This document shows positions 1-9,367 of a stretch of DNA of 64,000 bases, in pieces. The translations under genes and the position numbers were made by a program. Every line of letters starts with the position of its first letter. The first letter of the stretch is position 1. This DNA comes from DATFNI01 sp963712305 (GTDB lineage Bacteria > Bacteroidota > Rhodothermia > Balneolales > DATFMH01), in contig CAVQHI010000001.1 in NCBI GenBank assembly GCA_963712305.1, forward strand, positions 2,046,001 to 2,110,000, given 5' to 3'. The notes below the pieces were generated by a model. It was not told the DNA's origin, did not search any database, and worked only from the letters and a program-made list of their open reading frames with translations.

Positions 1-1
1 C

Positions 2-2122
2 TCGCTTGCACGTCCTGCATCAATCGTCTACGCCGGTGGTACTGTTCGCAGTGACTCGATTATGCTTGAGTCGCCTGACAGTGCATACATCAACCTGCAT
101 ATCGCAAAAATAAATCAACAGATCCAACAGGGATCAATCGAGGCCCGCCAATGTAATCTGGGGGCCATCCAGGACCTGTTTCTTGGTCATCATTATTTCG
201 ATGGCACCATTAGCGGAAATAGTATCGTCGACATCAGGGAAGATTCGTTGACGACTCACACCCATCTTCAAATGCATTCTCTGACTTACGAAAAACTAAA
301 ACTCGATACCTTGCAATTTAATCTGGATATCAAAGATAAACGGTTAACTGCTAATGGGTTAGTGAGAGATAAGGGAATCACCTTGCTACAAGGATCACTG
401 GATTGTCCTTTCCATCTTGGTAATCCTGAAACTTTTGATACTACTTTTTTTCAAAAACCTGTCAAAGGAAATCTCAAAATTGTCAGGGTAGATTTGAAAA
501 AATTTGATACCGAGCTGAAATATCTGGGATGGGACCAGCCAAGCGGCATGCTTAGTTTCAACAGCACGCTATCCGGGAAAGCCGGTGCCCCGGTTTTTGA
601 TGGATCATTACTGCTTCAGAACAGTCAGTTCTCAGGAGTACCGATCGATTCTTTAAAAGCCGGATTCACATACAAACATCCGGAACATGAATTGCACCTC
701 TCTTCCCGTCTTATCTCGAAAGGTCAGAAGGCTCTCGTAGCCCAAGGAATCATGCCGCTTTATGTGGATTTACGAGGTTTTAAGGTTACACTTCCTGATT
801 CAAAGGATACGCTGAATGCTGACATCACCTCCTCCGATTTTAATTTACAAGCCCTGAATGGTTTTGTGATGCCTCAGGAAGTCAATGAACTGCAGGGACT
901 TGTCAACTCAGAAATTCATATCGGCGGAACTTACGGTGATCCTCAGGCAAATGGTTTTTTAAAAGTTTCGAATGCAGGTGTGCATGTACGACCGGCATCC
1001 ATCAGGCTTAAAAATATTGCCATGGATATGTCACTGGATCCGGACAGCCTTGTCATAAAAAAACTGCATATGCGAAGTGGCGATGGGGATTTGAATGCGA
1101 ACGGCCGCCTTAATCTTCGTGGTCTCCAGCCGGGTCAGTTCGATATCACAACAAAATCAAACAACTTCCAGGTATTCAATAATCGGTATTACAAGGCAGC
1201 CATTAGCCTGGACACTAAACTCAAGGGAACGACCGAACACCCGGTACTTACCGGAAGTGTGAAGATTGATCACGCCGACGTCTATCCAACCCAGCTTAGT
1301 ACGAATAATGTAGAAACGGTACACCTTAAATCAGAAAAGCAGGATACCTCCCTTGCTCTTTATGACTCCCTGCGTATGGACATGAAGATTATAGCCCCGC
1401 GTAACGTTTGGCTGAGAAGCCGAAGTTCACCGGAAATGGCTATTGAACTGACCGGTAACCTTCAACTTCAGAAAAAACCGAATCAAGAAATCCAGGTATT
1501 TGGGAACCTAAGTTCACGACAAGGTTATGTGACGCAGTTAGGTAAGAAATTCACCCTCGATACCGGCGAGCTTACCTTCAACGGGGATCCGGCCAATCCG
1601 CATCTGAATATCAAGACAACCTATCAGCTCCGGCAGCCGAGCGATATCTCTATCTATTACATGATAACCGGGACCCTGGAAAAACCGCAGTTCAAATATG
1701 ATAGCGACCCAAAAATGGATCTTAAAAACATCATCAGTTACACCTTGTTTGGAAGACCGTTCAACTCGCTTTTATCATGGCAGCAGTCGGTCAGCGGATC
1801 CACATCCGGCAAACAGGTAGCCCAAAACGCAGCAATCAACCTATTGATGAACAGGGTGGAACAACTGGCAACGGACCGGCTGGGTATCGATATGATTGAG
1901 GTGAATAACTCTGGTGGATCCGGAGGCAGCGGCACGACCATCAAGATGGGTAAATATATTAATGACCGCCTCTTTGTGGCCATCCAGCAGCAACTTGGCA
2001 GCAACAACCCTGCCAGCGAGGTCATCCTCCAATACTATCTCAAGCAAAACCTCGAACTGATATTGACGCAAAGCAACAACGCCCAAACCGGCGTCGACGT
2101 ACTCTGGAAACACGATTATTGA
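2..2122 (+). CDS. tamB: TamB C-terminal part (translocation and assembly module), 5' truncated by window edge
   Basis: The reading frame is open from base 2 with no start of its own, so the gene begins outside the window; about 706 codons are visible. The product is rich in short beta-strand repeats. Its last ~300 residues carry the layout of the TamB/DUF490 domain, including the RQGYV, GELTFNGDPANPHLNI and ISYTLFGRPFNSLLS segments and a strand-like end (LELILTQSNNAQTGVDVLWKHDY region). TamB is an inner-membrane-anchored periplasmic bridge that carries phospholipid to, or helps assemble proteins in, the outer membrane, usually with a BamA-family partner (TamA, or TamL in Bacteroidota). Its usual partner would be expected upstream, outside this window. 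Family assignment is confident; the exact substrate is not known from sequence. Confidence 0.85.
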   Translation, partial: SLARPASIVYAGGTVRSDSIMLESPDSAYINLHIAKINQQIQQGSIEARQCNLGAIQDLFLGHHYFDGTISGNSIVDIREDSLTTHTHLQMHSLTYEKLKLDTLQFNLDIKDKRLTANGLVRDKGITLLQGSLDCPFHLGNPETFDTTFFQKPVKGNLKIVRVDLKKFDTELKYLGWDQPSGMLSFNSTLSGKAGAPVFDGSLLLQNSQFSGVPIDSLKAGFTYKHPEHELHLSSRLISKGQKALVAQGIMPLYVDLRGFKVTLPDSKDTLNADITSSDFNLQALNGFVMPQEVNELQGLVNSEIHIGGTYGDPQANGFLKVSNAGVHVRPASIRLKNIAMDMSLDPDSLVIKKLHMRSGDGDLNANGRLNLRGLQPGQFDITTKSNNFQVFNNRYYKAAISLDTKLKGTTEHPVLTGSVKIDHADVYPTQLSTNNVETVHLKSEKQDTSLALYDSLRMDMKIIAPRNVWLRSRSSPEMAIELTGNLQLQKKPNQEIQVFGNLSSRQGYVTQLGKKFTLDTGELTFNGDPANPHLNIKTTYQLRQPSDISIYYMITGTLEKPQFKYDSDPKMDLKNIISYTLFGRPFNSLLSWQQSVSGSTSGKQVAQNAAINLLMNRVEQLATDRLGIDMIEVNNSGGSGGSGTTIKMGKYINDRLFVAIQQQLGSNNPASEVILQYYLKQNLELILTQSNNAQTGVDVLWKHDY

Positions 2123-2221
2123 TGCAACGTTTCTCCTCTTGGGCGGGAATTAAGAGGTGGGTTAACAGAATGGCGGACTGAGTACTATTCGCTGGATCGC
2201 CACTTCTCCGCTTCCTGCCGA

Positions 2222-2244
2222 CCCCTAAATCCCCTGAAGGGGAC
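2222..2244. repeat. Dispersed intergenic repeat, CCCCTAAATCCCCTGAAGGGG family
   Basis: The sequence CCCCTAAATCCCCTGAAGGG followed by GACT appears here. It recurs at 20086-20110 and, in inverted orientation, at 20196-20220. It holds a small CCCCT/AGGGG stem. All three copies lie between genes. Similar elements are common between genes in Bacteroidota; their function is unknown. Confidence 0.7.
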
Positions 2245-2273
2245 TTCCAATCTATCAACCTGCAACACACCGA

Positions 2274-2327
<54 letters not shown>

Positions 2328-2440
2328 TCATAAAAACAATCAACATGTCGGCAAAAAATAAGTAAGCAAAAACATATCTGTGCCTTACTTTTATATAAGA
2401 TTATCCGGTGGACTAACGGGTGGTTGCATGTATACATACT

Positions 2441-3511
2441 ATGGATAGAAAAGAATTCATCCTTCAGTCGGCTTTAGGGTTAACGGGTCTGATACTTGCA
2501 CACAATACGGCCGCCTGGACTTTACCTAAAGAATCGTTCGAAGGAAAGATCTTGACCGTTACCGGACCTATTGAGCCTGATGATCTCGGCCATTGTCTTA
2601 CACACGAGCACCTTTTTTCAACCTTTGGCGGACCACCTACGGATAACCCTCAGTATGATGTCGATCGCATCAACCGTGAAGTCCTGCCATATTTGTCATA
2701 CATCAAAAAACTTGGCATTGATTCCATCGTAGATAGCACCTGTTGCTTCTTTGGTCGTGATCCGGCGCTTCTTCACAGCCTTTCGGTCAAAAGCGGACTT
2801 TATATTCTGACCAACACCGGCTACTATGGGGCCGCTCATGATCGATACGTGCCTAAATCTGCTTATTCGATGTCATCCAGGCAGATTGCGCAAATCTGGA
2901 TCAATGAGTTCAAAAACGGCATCGATCCGACAGATATTAAACCCGGCTACATCAAAACTGCCGTTGATGAAGGTCCATTATCCGATATAGACAAAAAACT
3001 CGTTGAAGCCGCGTGTATCACCCACCTTGAAACGGGTCTGACAATGGCTGTCCATACGGGGGATAATATCGAAGCTGCAAAACAAGAATTTGCGATATTG
3101 AAAGATTATGGCGTCAATCTCGAAGCCTGGATCTGGATTCATGCACAGGATGTAAATGACGCTGATTTTTTGCTGGATGTGGCTTCAAAGGGCGCCTGGA
3201 TCTCGTTCGACGGTTTAGGCATCATGCGATATGATCCGAATAAAAAAACATACACTGGCAGTAATACACTTCTGAATCACTTCAACAAGGTGAAACTGTT
3301 TAAGGAGCACGGACTTCTTGACAAGGTATTGCTTTCGCATGACGGCGACTCGTATCCGCTTCCGGCAGATGACAAACGTCCTTATGACGTTCTTGTGCAG
3401 GAATTCATCCCGATGCTCTTCGCAGCCGGTTTTACGCTTGATGAAGTCGATACCATGACCATGGACAATCCCGCCAAGGCATTGACGATTGGTGTAAGGA
3501 AAAACGTTTAA
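2441..3511 (+). CDS. Secreted phosphotriesterase-family metallohydrolase (lactonase-like)
   Basis: The product has 356 residues from the ATG at 2441. An in-frame GTG at 2420 would add seven residues ahead of the signal peptide, so 2441 is preferred. After a hydrophobic leader (ILQSALGLTGLILAHNTAAW) the phosphotriesterase (PTE) fold follows with its metal ligands in order: the HxH of LTHEHLF, a lysine in YIKTAVDEG suited to carbamylation, the histidines of MAVHTGD and WIHAQD, and the aspartate of LLSHDGD. These bind two divalent metals in PTE and PTE-like lactonases. Many bacterial family members hydrolyse lactones rather than organophosphates, so a lactonase is the better guess; the substrate is unknown. 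The gene stands alone, with its own terminator directly after the stop. Confidence 0.85.
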   Translation: MDRKEFILQSALGLTGLILAHNTAAWTLPKESFEGKILTVTGPIEPDDLGHCLTHEHLFSTFGGPPTDNPQYDVDRINREVLPYLSYIKKLGIDSIVDSTCCFFGRDPALLHSLSVKSGLYILTNTGYYGAAHDRYVPKSAYSMSSRQIAQIWINEFKNGIDPTDIKPGYIKTAVDEGPLSDIDKKLVEAACITHLETGLTMAVHTGDNIEAAKQEFAILKDYGVNLEAWIWIHAQDVNDADFLLDVASKGAWISFDGLGIMRYDPNKKTYTGSNTLLNHFNKVKLFKEHGLLDKVLLSHDGDSYPLPADDKRPYDVLVQEFIPMLFAAGFTLDEVDTMTMDNPAKALTIGVRKNV

Positions 3512-3547
3512 GGATGCCATCACTTGGAGTGATGGCATCCTTTGTTT
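3512..3547 (+). terminator. Rho-independent terminator of the PTE-like gene
   Basis: A perfect 12-bp stem (GGATGCCATCAC with GTGATGGCATCC, loop TTGGA) begins right after the stop codon and is followed by TTTGTTT. Confidence 0.9.
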
Positions 3548-3556
3548 ATTAAAAAA

Positions 3557-3588
3557 TTTGCGTTGAGCAAACAGAAACGGTAATTTTG
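3557..3588 (+). promoter_or_regulatory. Bacteroidota-type promoter ahead of the TPP riboswitch
   Basis: TTTG at 3557-3560 and TAATTTTG at 3581-3588 fit the TTTG / TAnnTTTG pattern of the Bacteroidota housekeeping sigma factor, with 20 bp between the boxes. A start point a few bases after 3588 would put the riboswitch at the very 5' end of the transcript, which is where it belongs. Confidence 0.6.
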
Positions 3589-3599
3589 TACGAACCACG

Positions 3600-3715
3600 G
3601 TTGGGGGTGTCCCTGTTTAAATCGGGACTGAGAGCATACCCCAGGAACCTGATCCAGGTAATGCTGGCGAAGGGAAACCCGGGAATTCCGATCCCGAAAG
3701 CTTTCGGGACGGGAC
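3600..3715 (+). promoter_or_regulatory. TPP riboswitch (THI element) with expression platform
   Basis: The aptamer runs from about 3600 to 3678. It shows the hallmark conserved pieces: GGGGTGTCCC at the start, ACTGAGAGCATACCCC, then AACCTGATCCAGGTAATGC and GGCGAAGGGAAA. This is the thiamine pyrophosphate sensor. Downstream, the strong palindrome TCCCGAAAGCTTTCGGGA (3692-3709) followed by CGGGACTTTTCC can act as a terminator when TPP is bound. It lies about 110 bp ahead of the TonB receptor start and implies repression of that receptor when thiamine is plentiful. Confidence 0.95.
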
Positions 3716-3792
3716 TTTTCCTTACCTCTCTTTACTCGCAGCACCTCCTGGATTTCAATATTTGAAATTCAATTTACGAGGAGCTACAATCC

Positions 3793-6192
3793 ATGTTTAA
3801 AACAACATTGACGATAACGGGTCTTTCGATCCTGCTATTCGTACAATCCCTGTCTGCACAATCGGTCCACGGTACGGTCTATGACGCCAAGACCAAAGAT
3901 CCGCTGCCCGGTGCGAATATTACCCAAACAGGAACAACAAACGGTGTTGCAACCGGAAATGACGGTACGTTTCAACTCACACTGAACGATCAGAAAAAAA
4001 ACAGCCTGACCATTTCATATGTCGGCTACAAAACAAAAACCATTGATCTGGAAGATCGATCGAACGATCAAAAACTGACGATTTATCTTCTCCCGGTAAC
4101 GATCATGAGCGATGAAGTCCAAATTCAGGGACTCCGTGTTGATGAGCGATCGGCCGTCACGCATACGGACATCAGTCAAAAAGAGATCGAGAAGCAGAAT
4201 CTTGGTCAGGATATTCCCTACCTGCTTAACTACACGCCATCGGTTGTTACGACATCGGACGCCGGCGCGGGTGTGGGATATACGGGCATCCGCATTCGGG
4301 GCGTTGATCCAACGCGTATCAATGTGACGATCAATGGAATTCCACTAAATGATTCCGAAGAACAAGCTGTGTACTGGGTGGATATTCCCGATCTCGCCTC
4401 GTCCATACAAAGTATGCAGATCCAACGCGGTGTCGGAAGCTCTACGAATGGCGCTGGCGATTTCGGGGCGAGCATCAACATCCAGACGACCAAACTTGAA
4501 CCGGATGCTTATGGAGATTTGACGGCATCTTACGGTTCATTTAACACGCAGAAATACAATCTGAAAGTCGGAACCGGCCTGATGAAAAATGGCTGGTCGT
4601 TCAACGGGCGTCTCTCGAAAATTGACTCCGACGGATACATCGACCGCGCCTTTTCCCACCTGAAATCATTCTTCCTGACCGGCTCGCACTATGGCGATCG
4701 CAGCCTGTTGAGTGTCAATCTGTTTTCCGGCAAGGAGAAAACCTACCAGGCATGGTACGGCATCGAAGGATCCATCCTGGATACCAACCGGACCTATAAT
4801 CCCTATACTTATTCCAACCAAACAGATAACTATGTGCAGACGCACCTGCAGGTTCTCTACTCTTACAAGCTGCAGGATAACTGGATGCTTAATGGCGCCG
4901 TGCATTATACAAAAGGTGCCGGTTACTACGAAGAGTACGAACAGAACCAGGTACTGAGCGATTACAACCTGAAGCCTGTCGTGTTGAATAGCGATACGTT
5001 AAATCATTCCGATCTCATTCGCAGGAAATGGCTGAACAACAAGTTTTATGGCGTGACCTATTCCACGAACTATAAATACGGAAATGTATGGTCACTGGAT
5101 GTCGGCGGCGCCTGGAATGAATATGATGGAGGCCATTATGGCCGCGTTATCTGGGCACAATACTTCCTGAATGAAGACTTCCCCCACACTTACTACGACA
5201 ACAACGCCACAAAAAAAGACTTCAACATCTACGGAAAGTACACCTACAATCTTTCCGATGCGCTCAGTCTATACACAGATCTCCAGTTGCGCAGGGTTAA
5301 TTACGAATTCCTTGGCAACGGTATCGTAATGAGAAACGGTCAGGAGGATATTGTGCCGACCCAACAGAGTGTTGGACTCACCTTCTTCAATCCGAAGGCA
5401 GGCTTTAATTACCAGTTTGGTAGTCACAACAGGTTGTATGCTTCATACGGAGTGGGACACAAAGAGCCGGGACGTGATGAATATGTCAATTCCACGCCTG
5501 AAAGCCGGCCAAGTGCCGAAACGCTGTATGATCTTGAAACGGGCTATCGATATGAAACGCCTCAATTTTTTATCGGCGCCACAGGGTACTGGATGCGCTA
5601 CATCAACCAGTTAATCCTGACCGGGCAGATTAATGATGTCGGTGCTTACATCCGGCAGAATGTAAAGCACAGTTATCGCCTCGGACTCGAATTACAGGGC
5701 GGTTTAAGACTGACTGAACATTTCCAATGGTCGGGCAATGCGACACTCAGCCGCAACCGGATCAGTGAATATCACCACTATATCGATAATTACGATACCG
5801 GCAACCAGGTCGAAAAGACGTTTCATAACACCGAAATAGCGTTTGCTCCAAAGTTGATTCTTCACTCTATCTTCCGGTATGATCATGACGGTTTTGAGGC
5901 AGATTTTCGCACCCGCTATGTCAGTAAGCAATACCTCGACAATACGGAAAATGACAGCCGGACCATCCCGTCCTATTTTGTGAGCGACATACGCCTTCAG
6001 TACGGAGTACATTTCATTCCATCAATAAAAAATGTACAACTCACCTTACTCGTCAACAATATTTTTAATGAAATGTATGAGGCAAACGGATATACGTATG
6101 AGTACATCAGCAACGGCCAGTTAAACGCCGAGAACTACTACTATCCGCAGGCCGGACGCAACTTCCTGCTCCAGGCCAGGGTGAGTTTCTGA
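3793..6192 (+). CDS. TonB-dependent receptor, probably for thiamine or a thiamine precursor
   Basis: The 799-residue product has a signal peptide (cleavage near LSAQS), an N-terminal carboxypeptidase-regulatory-like domain (SVHGTVYDAKTKDPLPGANI, about residues 24-105), a TonB plug (about 110-230, with YTGIRIRGVDPTRINVTING) and a 22-strand-type barrel ending in the aromatic LLQARVSF. The start has a GAGGAG ribosome site about 10 bp upstream. Substrate assignment rests on the TPP riboswitch that leads the gene; in Bacteroidota, thiamine-regulated outer-membrane receptors are known alongside PnuT-type permeases. No permease or thiamine kinase gene follows here, so the inner-membrane partner must lie elsewhere. 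About 165 bp of the 3' end is duplicated at 9356-9520. Confidence 0.85.
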   Translation: MFKTTLTITGLSILLFVQSLSAQSVHGTVYDAKTKDPLPGANITQTGTTNGVATGNDGTFQLTLNDQKKNSLTISYVGYKTKTIDLEDRSNDQKLTIYLLPVTIMSDEVQIQGLRVDERSAVTHTDISQKEIEKQNLGQDIPYLLNYTPSVVTTSDAGAGVGYTGIRIRGVDPTRINVTINGIPLNDSEEQAVYWVDIPDLASSIQSMQIQRGVGSSTNGAGDFGASINIQTTKLEPDAYGDLTASYGSFNTQKYNLKVGTGLMKNGWSFNGRLSKIDSDGYIDRAFSHLKSFFLTGSHYGDRSLLSVNLFSGKEKTYQAWYGIEGSILDTNRTYNPYTYSNQTDNYVQTHLQVLYSYKLQDNWMLNGAVHYTKGAGYYEEYEQNQVLSDYNLKPVVLNSDTLNHSDLIRRKWLNNKFYGVTYSTNYKYGNVWSLDVGGAWNEYDGGHYGRVIWAQYFLNEDFPHTYYDNNATKKDFNIYGKYTYNLSDALSLYTDLQLRRVNYEFLGNGIVMRNGQEDIVPTQQSVGLTFFNPKAGFNYQFGSHNRLYASYGVGHKEPGRDEYVNSTPESRPSAETLYDLETGYRYETPQFFIGATGYWMRYINQLILTGQINDVGAYIRQNVKHSYRLGLELQGGLRLTEHFQWSGNATLSRNRISEYHHYIDNYDTGNQVEKTFHNTEIAFAPKLILHSIFRYDHDGFEADFRTRYVSKQYLDNTENDSRTIPSYFVSDIRLQYGVHFIPSIKNVQLTLLVNNIFNEMYEANGYTYEYISNGQLNAENYYYPQAGRNFLLQARVSF

Positions 6193-6203
6193 GGATTTGC
6201 CAT

Positions 6204-6236
6204 AAACCTGGCAGGTTTTGAAAACCTGTCAGGTTT
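6204..6236. terminator. Bidirectional hairpin between convergent genes (CCTGTCAGG palindrome family)
   Basis: AAACCTGGCAGGTTTT and AAAACCTGTCAGGTTT are inverted around a single G, giving a 16-bp stem with one G-T pair. It sits between the convergent TonB receptor and propeller lipoprotein genes. Related CCTGTCAGG hairpins occur at 9123-9152 and 9541-9570, in equivalent places around the next module. Confidence 0.75.
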
Positions 6237-6260
6237 CATCGCAATCGTAGTTCATTCCTT

Positions 6261-7280
6261 CTACTCAGGTAATTCATATGAATACACTCCTTTATTGGTA
6301 CCGAAGTAAAGTATTTGTTTACCATTAACTGTAGTTGCAACCAGATCATTAGTATAGATCCCTGTTGGTCCAGTTGAATCAACCACCGTTTCCCAACTAT
6401 CTCCAAAATTATGACTTATAGAAAAAGATAGCCTGCTCGTATAGTCAATTCCTGCGGCATATACAATTTGTGAATTTGACTGCCCCTGTACTAAGGCTTT
6501 AATACTGGCCTTGTTAAATACATGTTTCCAATTTTCTCCACCATCAATAGATTTATATATACCATTGCCTAAACTGGTCAGAACTATATCGGAAGAATCC
6601 GAATTGATTAATAAATCATAGACACTTGTCTGTGGAATTGGATTAGCAGGATTAATATGTTGCCAGCTTTGTCCGCCGTTGATTGATCTGATTAGCAGGG
6701 GATGGGTAGTGGGAGTTGCTCCGCCCGCCCAAATATTTTTAGAATTGCCAGGATCAACACGTATAAAAAAACCTGCTCCAGCCTCATCCCAAGTTCCCCA
6801 CAAAAGTTTCCAACTTTCTCCACGATTTTGTGATACAGCTACGCTGCTTCCGTTCACTTCAGCATAAATAACATCAGGATTATCCTGTGCCAATTCTAAG
6901 TCGACGGGGTAAAAGGATGTATTTCCTCCAAATCCATTTTGATATTTTTGCCATGTCTGTCCCCCATTAGCTGTTCTATATAATATACCTTTATGCTCGG
7001 CCATTATCTCCTGCTCAGAAAATACGATAAAGGTCAAATGCATCCCGTCGCTAATAGATTGCCAATGATTGGCATTCAAAGCGATACGGTACAAGCCACT
7101 ATCTGTAGCTGCATACAGATTATTATTGTGTACTTTCAATTCCCATATATAATTTCCTGATAACCCGCTTGATAGGAAAGCACCAACATGCTCAGATTTC
7201 CGCTTATTGCCAGATAGATTACAAGCGGTTAAAGAAAATAATATTGCTATACAGCAATAAAATCTGGTATTTTTTTTCAT
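6261..7280 (-). CDS. Beta-propeller (BNR/Ycf48-like) lipoprotein, module 1
   Basis: The 339-residue product starts with a lipoprotein signal whose lipobox is LTAC, so it should be tethered to a membrane after export. The rest is a repeat protein with Asp-box-like turns typical of BNR/sortilin-type propellers (TANGGQTWQ, SQNRGESWK, SINGGQSWQ, SIDGGENWK, SHNFGDSWE) and a conserved end (ILYFGTNKGVYSYELPE). It is a divergent paralogue of the genes at 9591 and 10733 and resembles the one at 51445. It lies head-to-head with the S8 gene at 7388, 107 bp apart. Such folds often serve in protein binding or assembly rather than catalysis; no sialidase active site is evident. The specific function is unknown. 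Confidence 0.75.
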   Translation of the reverse strand: MKKNTRFYCCIAILFSLTACNLSGNKRKSEHVGAFLSSGLSGNYIWELKVHNNNLYAATDSGLYRIALNANHWQSISDGMHLTFIVFSEQEIMAEHKGILYRTANGGQTWQKYQNGFGGNTSFYPVDLELAQDNPDVIYAEVNGSSVAVSQNRGESWKLLWGTWDEAGAGFFIRVDPGNSKNIWAGGATPTTHPLLIRSINGGQSWQHINPANPIPQTSVYDLLINSDSSDIVLTSLGNGIYKSIDGGENWKHVFNKASIKALVQGQSNSQIVYAAGIDYTSRLSFSISHNFGDSWETVVDSTGPTGIYTNDLVATTVNGKQILYFGTNKGVYSYELPE

Positions 7281-7387
7281 TATAGTAACAAATTAAAAAT
7301 TAGTGTCTCTTATTATAATGAAGTTCTCTGGCTATTCCATCGAATAAGCTTCATCATAAATAACTTTCATTCTAAAAGGAGACACTG
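7281..7387. promoter_or_regulatory. Divergent control region of module 1
   Basis: This region separates the propeller gene (minus) from the S8 gene (plus). It shares the 15-mer AGTGTCTCTTATTAT (7302-7316) with the equivalent region of module 2 (11885-11899). It ends in an AAAAGGAG ribosome site about 8 bp before the S8 start, stronger than at most genes in this window. Confidence 0.55.
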
Positions 7388-9047
7388 ATGAAAAGATTAA
7401 TATCCCGTCTAATTCTCTCTGGTATTGTTCTGGCTTCTATCATTACCGGCTGTAGTAATAATGGTTTGTTTCAAAGTACCCCCCCCCTCTCTAAAAGATC
7501 AAGCGTCTTTAAGTGCTGAAAAACGAATCTCAGATATTGGTACAACTTATAGGCTAATTCCAGGACAGTATATTGTTGTATATAAAGATCAATGGAATGG
7601 AATTGTAAATACGCCAACAGCCAGAAAGGTTGGATTATTCTTAAAATCGCGTTTTTCCGAATTAAATATTCCTGACAGTCTGGTAAAAAGCAGGTATGAA
7701 TATGCTATACGAGGATTCACTGCAACATTAACAAAGAAACAGGAGGAAACTCTTAGGACTGATCCTCGAGTAAAATATATAGAAGAAGATCGTCGATTTC
7801 TTGTAATGAATTCCAAGTCTTGCTGTACAATTCAATCCATCAGATCTGCTACAATTCAGACTTCACCTACAACAATATCATCGGGTCAAATTACCCCTTG
7901 GGGTGTCTCCCGAGTTGGTGGTCCCTTTGATGGCGTTGGGAAAAAAGCATGGATTATTGGTACAGGTATTGATTTAAATAATGAAGATCTGAATGTAGAT
8001 ATTGCTAATAGCACATCCTTTGTAGCTACTGAAAGTGCCCAGGATGTTATAGGACGAGGTACTTATGTCGCAGGAATATTAGCAGCTAAAAATAATTCTA
8101 TCGATGTCGTAGGTGTTGCAGCTGGTGCAACTATCGTGGGAGTAAAAGTCATAGCGAGTGTTGACTCTGCTAGCACCTCTGATATTTTAGATGGAATTAA
8201 TTATGTCACGAGCAAGGCATCGTCAAGTGATATAATTAACATTAGTTGGGAGATTCGTGATCCAAATGATAATATACATGCCATCGATGATGCTATAACT
8301 AATTCTGCCAATTCTGGATTAAGATATATTATTGCAGCAGGTGACAATGGGGAACCAGCAAACAGATATACGCCTAGTCGTGTCAATAACTCCAATGTTT
8401 GGACAGTTTCAGCTTTTAAAAAGGGAGATACATTTGCATACCTCTATGACTGTCTTTTTGGAAAATCGTCAAATCACGGAAATCCACCAATTGACTATTC
8501 AGAACCCGGGGATAGTATTCCATCCTTACACATTGGTGGTGGATGGGGATATAGCTTTAGATCAACTTATGGTGCATACTTTTGCGATGATGGAACTTCA
8601 TTCTCTGCTCCACATCTGGCTGGCATTTTATTGGCCGCACCAAGTGGAGTTGGTAATGGTGGATATGTGGTTAATGATGTTGACGGTGATCCCGATATAA
8701 TTGGCGTTGCCAAAACCTTGAATGTTACTATTTCGGGACCCACCGTGATACGACAAGGTAGCTATCCCATTTGGACCGCAAATCCAACTGGCGGACCTAG
8801 CCCATATCAATACTATTGGGAAGAACGATACCAACCTAATAGTGGTGCTTGGAGTGGATGGTCATACTTTGGGAATCAGCAAAGCGAAGGGATGACTTAT
8901 GATCCAAGTATTTACGAAATCGAATTAAAAGTGACAGTTACAGATGCAAACAATAATACTGCAACGGCCAATCTCTACGCATATATGAATTCTACAAACT
9001 CCCCACTCAAACTAATGACTGATTCTACAATGAGTTCATCACAGTAA
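7388..9047 (+). pseudogene. S8 (subtilisin-fold) lipoprotein, out of frame at poly-C and lacking catalytic residues, module 1
   Basis: From the ATG at 7388, after AAAAGGAG, the frame encodes a lipoprotein signal with lipobox ITGC. It reaches nine C bases (7489-7497) and then a stop near 7522. The rest is in the +1 frame and open to 9047; with eight C bases the two parts would join. The joined protein has an inhibitor-I9-like propeptide (LIPGQYIVVYKDQ, YAIRGFTATLT), an S8 domain and a C-terminal Ig/PKD-like region. Compared with the module 2 copy, the catalytic Asp of DSGID is Gly (IIGTGID, codon 7959), the His of GHGTHVAG is Tyr (GRGTYVAG, codon 8064) and the oxyanion Asn is Asp (AAGDNG). Only the Ser motif GTSFSAPH remains. 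It is probably an inactive pseudoprotease, phase-variable or decayed. The DNA is AT-rich. Confidence 0.75.
7489..7497 (+). repeat. Poly-C tract (9 C) inside the module 1 S8 gene
   Basis: Nine consecutive C bases lie just after the lipobox codons. Eight (or eleven) would restore one open frame. The position matches the poly-C tract in module 2 (12067-12074). Confidence 0.9.
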
Positions 9048-9122
9048 TGTATAGTTAGTGCCCTAGATTATTGCTATTTGAAGGACGGGGGTGAATTTTT
9101 AAATAACAATCAATTATTTGCA

Positions 9123-9152
9123 ACCCTGTCAGGGTCTTGACCCTGACAGGGT
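9123..9152. terminator. Hairpin after the module 1 S8 gene
   Basis: ACCCTGTCAGGGTC and GACCCTGACAGGGT form a perfect 14-bp stem around TT. It sits between the S8 gene and the convergent sorting-domain remnant and belongs to the same palindrome family as 6204-6236. It can serve as a terminator, although no strong T tract follows. Confidence 0.65.
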
Positions 9153-9157
9153 ATACA

Positions 9158-9367
9158 TTAACGCAACAACATCGCTTTCATTATCTGCACGGTACCCAGC
9201 GCCTGGAGACGAATAAAGTACACCCCGCTCGCCAGTCCGGAAGCGTTCCATCTTACTACGTGGTACCCTTCACCTTGATAACTGTCAACGAGCGTGGCAG
9301 CCAACCTTCCGGTAACATCATAAACCTCGATTTTCACCTGTCCGGACCGGTCCATAAAAACGTGCAA
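9158..9367 (-). pseudogene. Orphan T9SS type A C-terminal sorting domain (tail of M1 aminopeptidase gene)
   Basis: On the minus strand this encodes about 68 residues (SGQVKIEVYDVTGRLAATL, then SGVYFIRLQALGTVQ, ending MKAMLLR). They match the last part of the aminopeptidase at 13577-15649 almost residue for residue. The sorting domain normally directs a protein out through the type IX system, but here no passenger is attached. The homology stops near 9358, where the tail of the TonB receptor begins in the opposite orientation. It is therefore a duplication remnant, not a gene. Confidence 0.85.
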
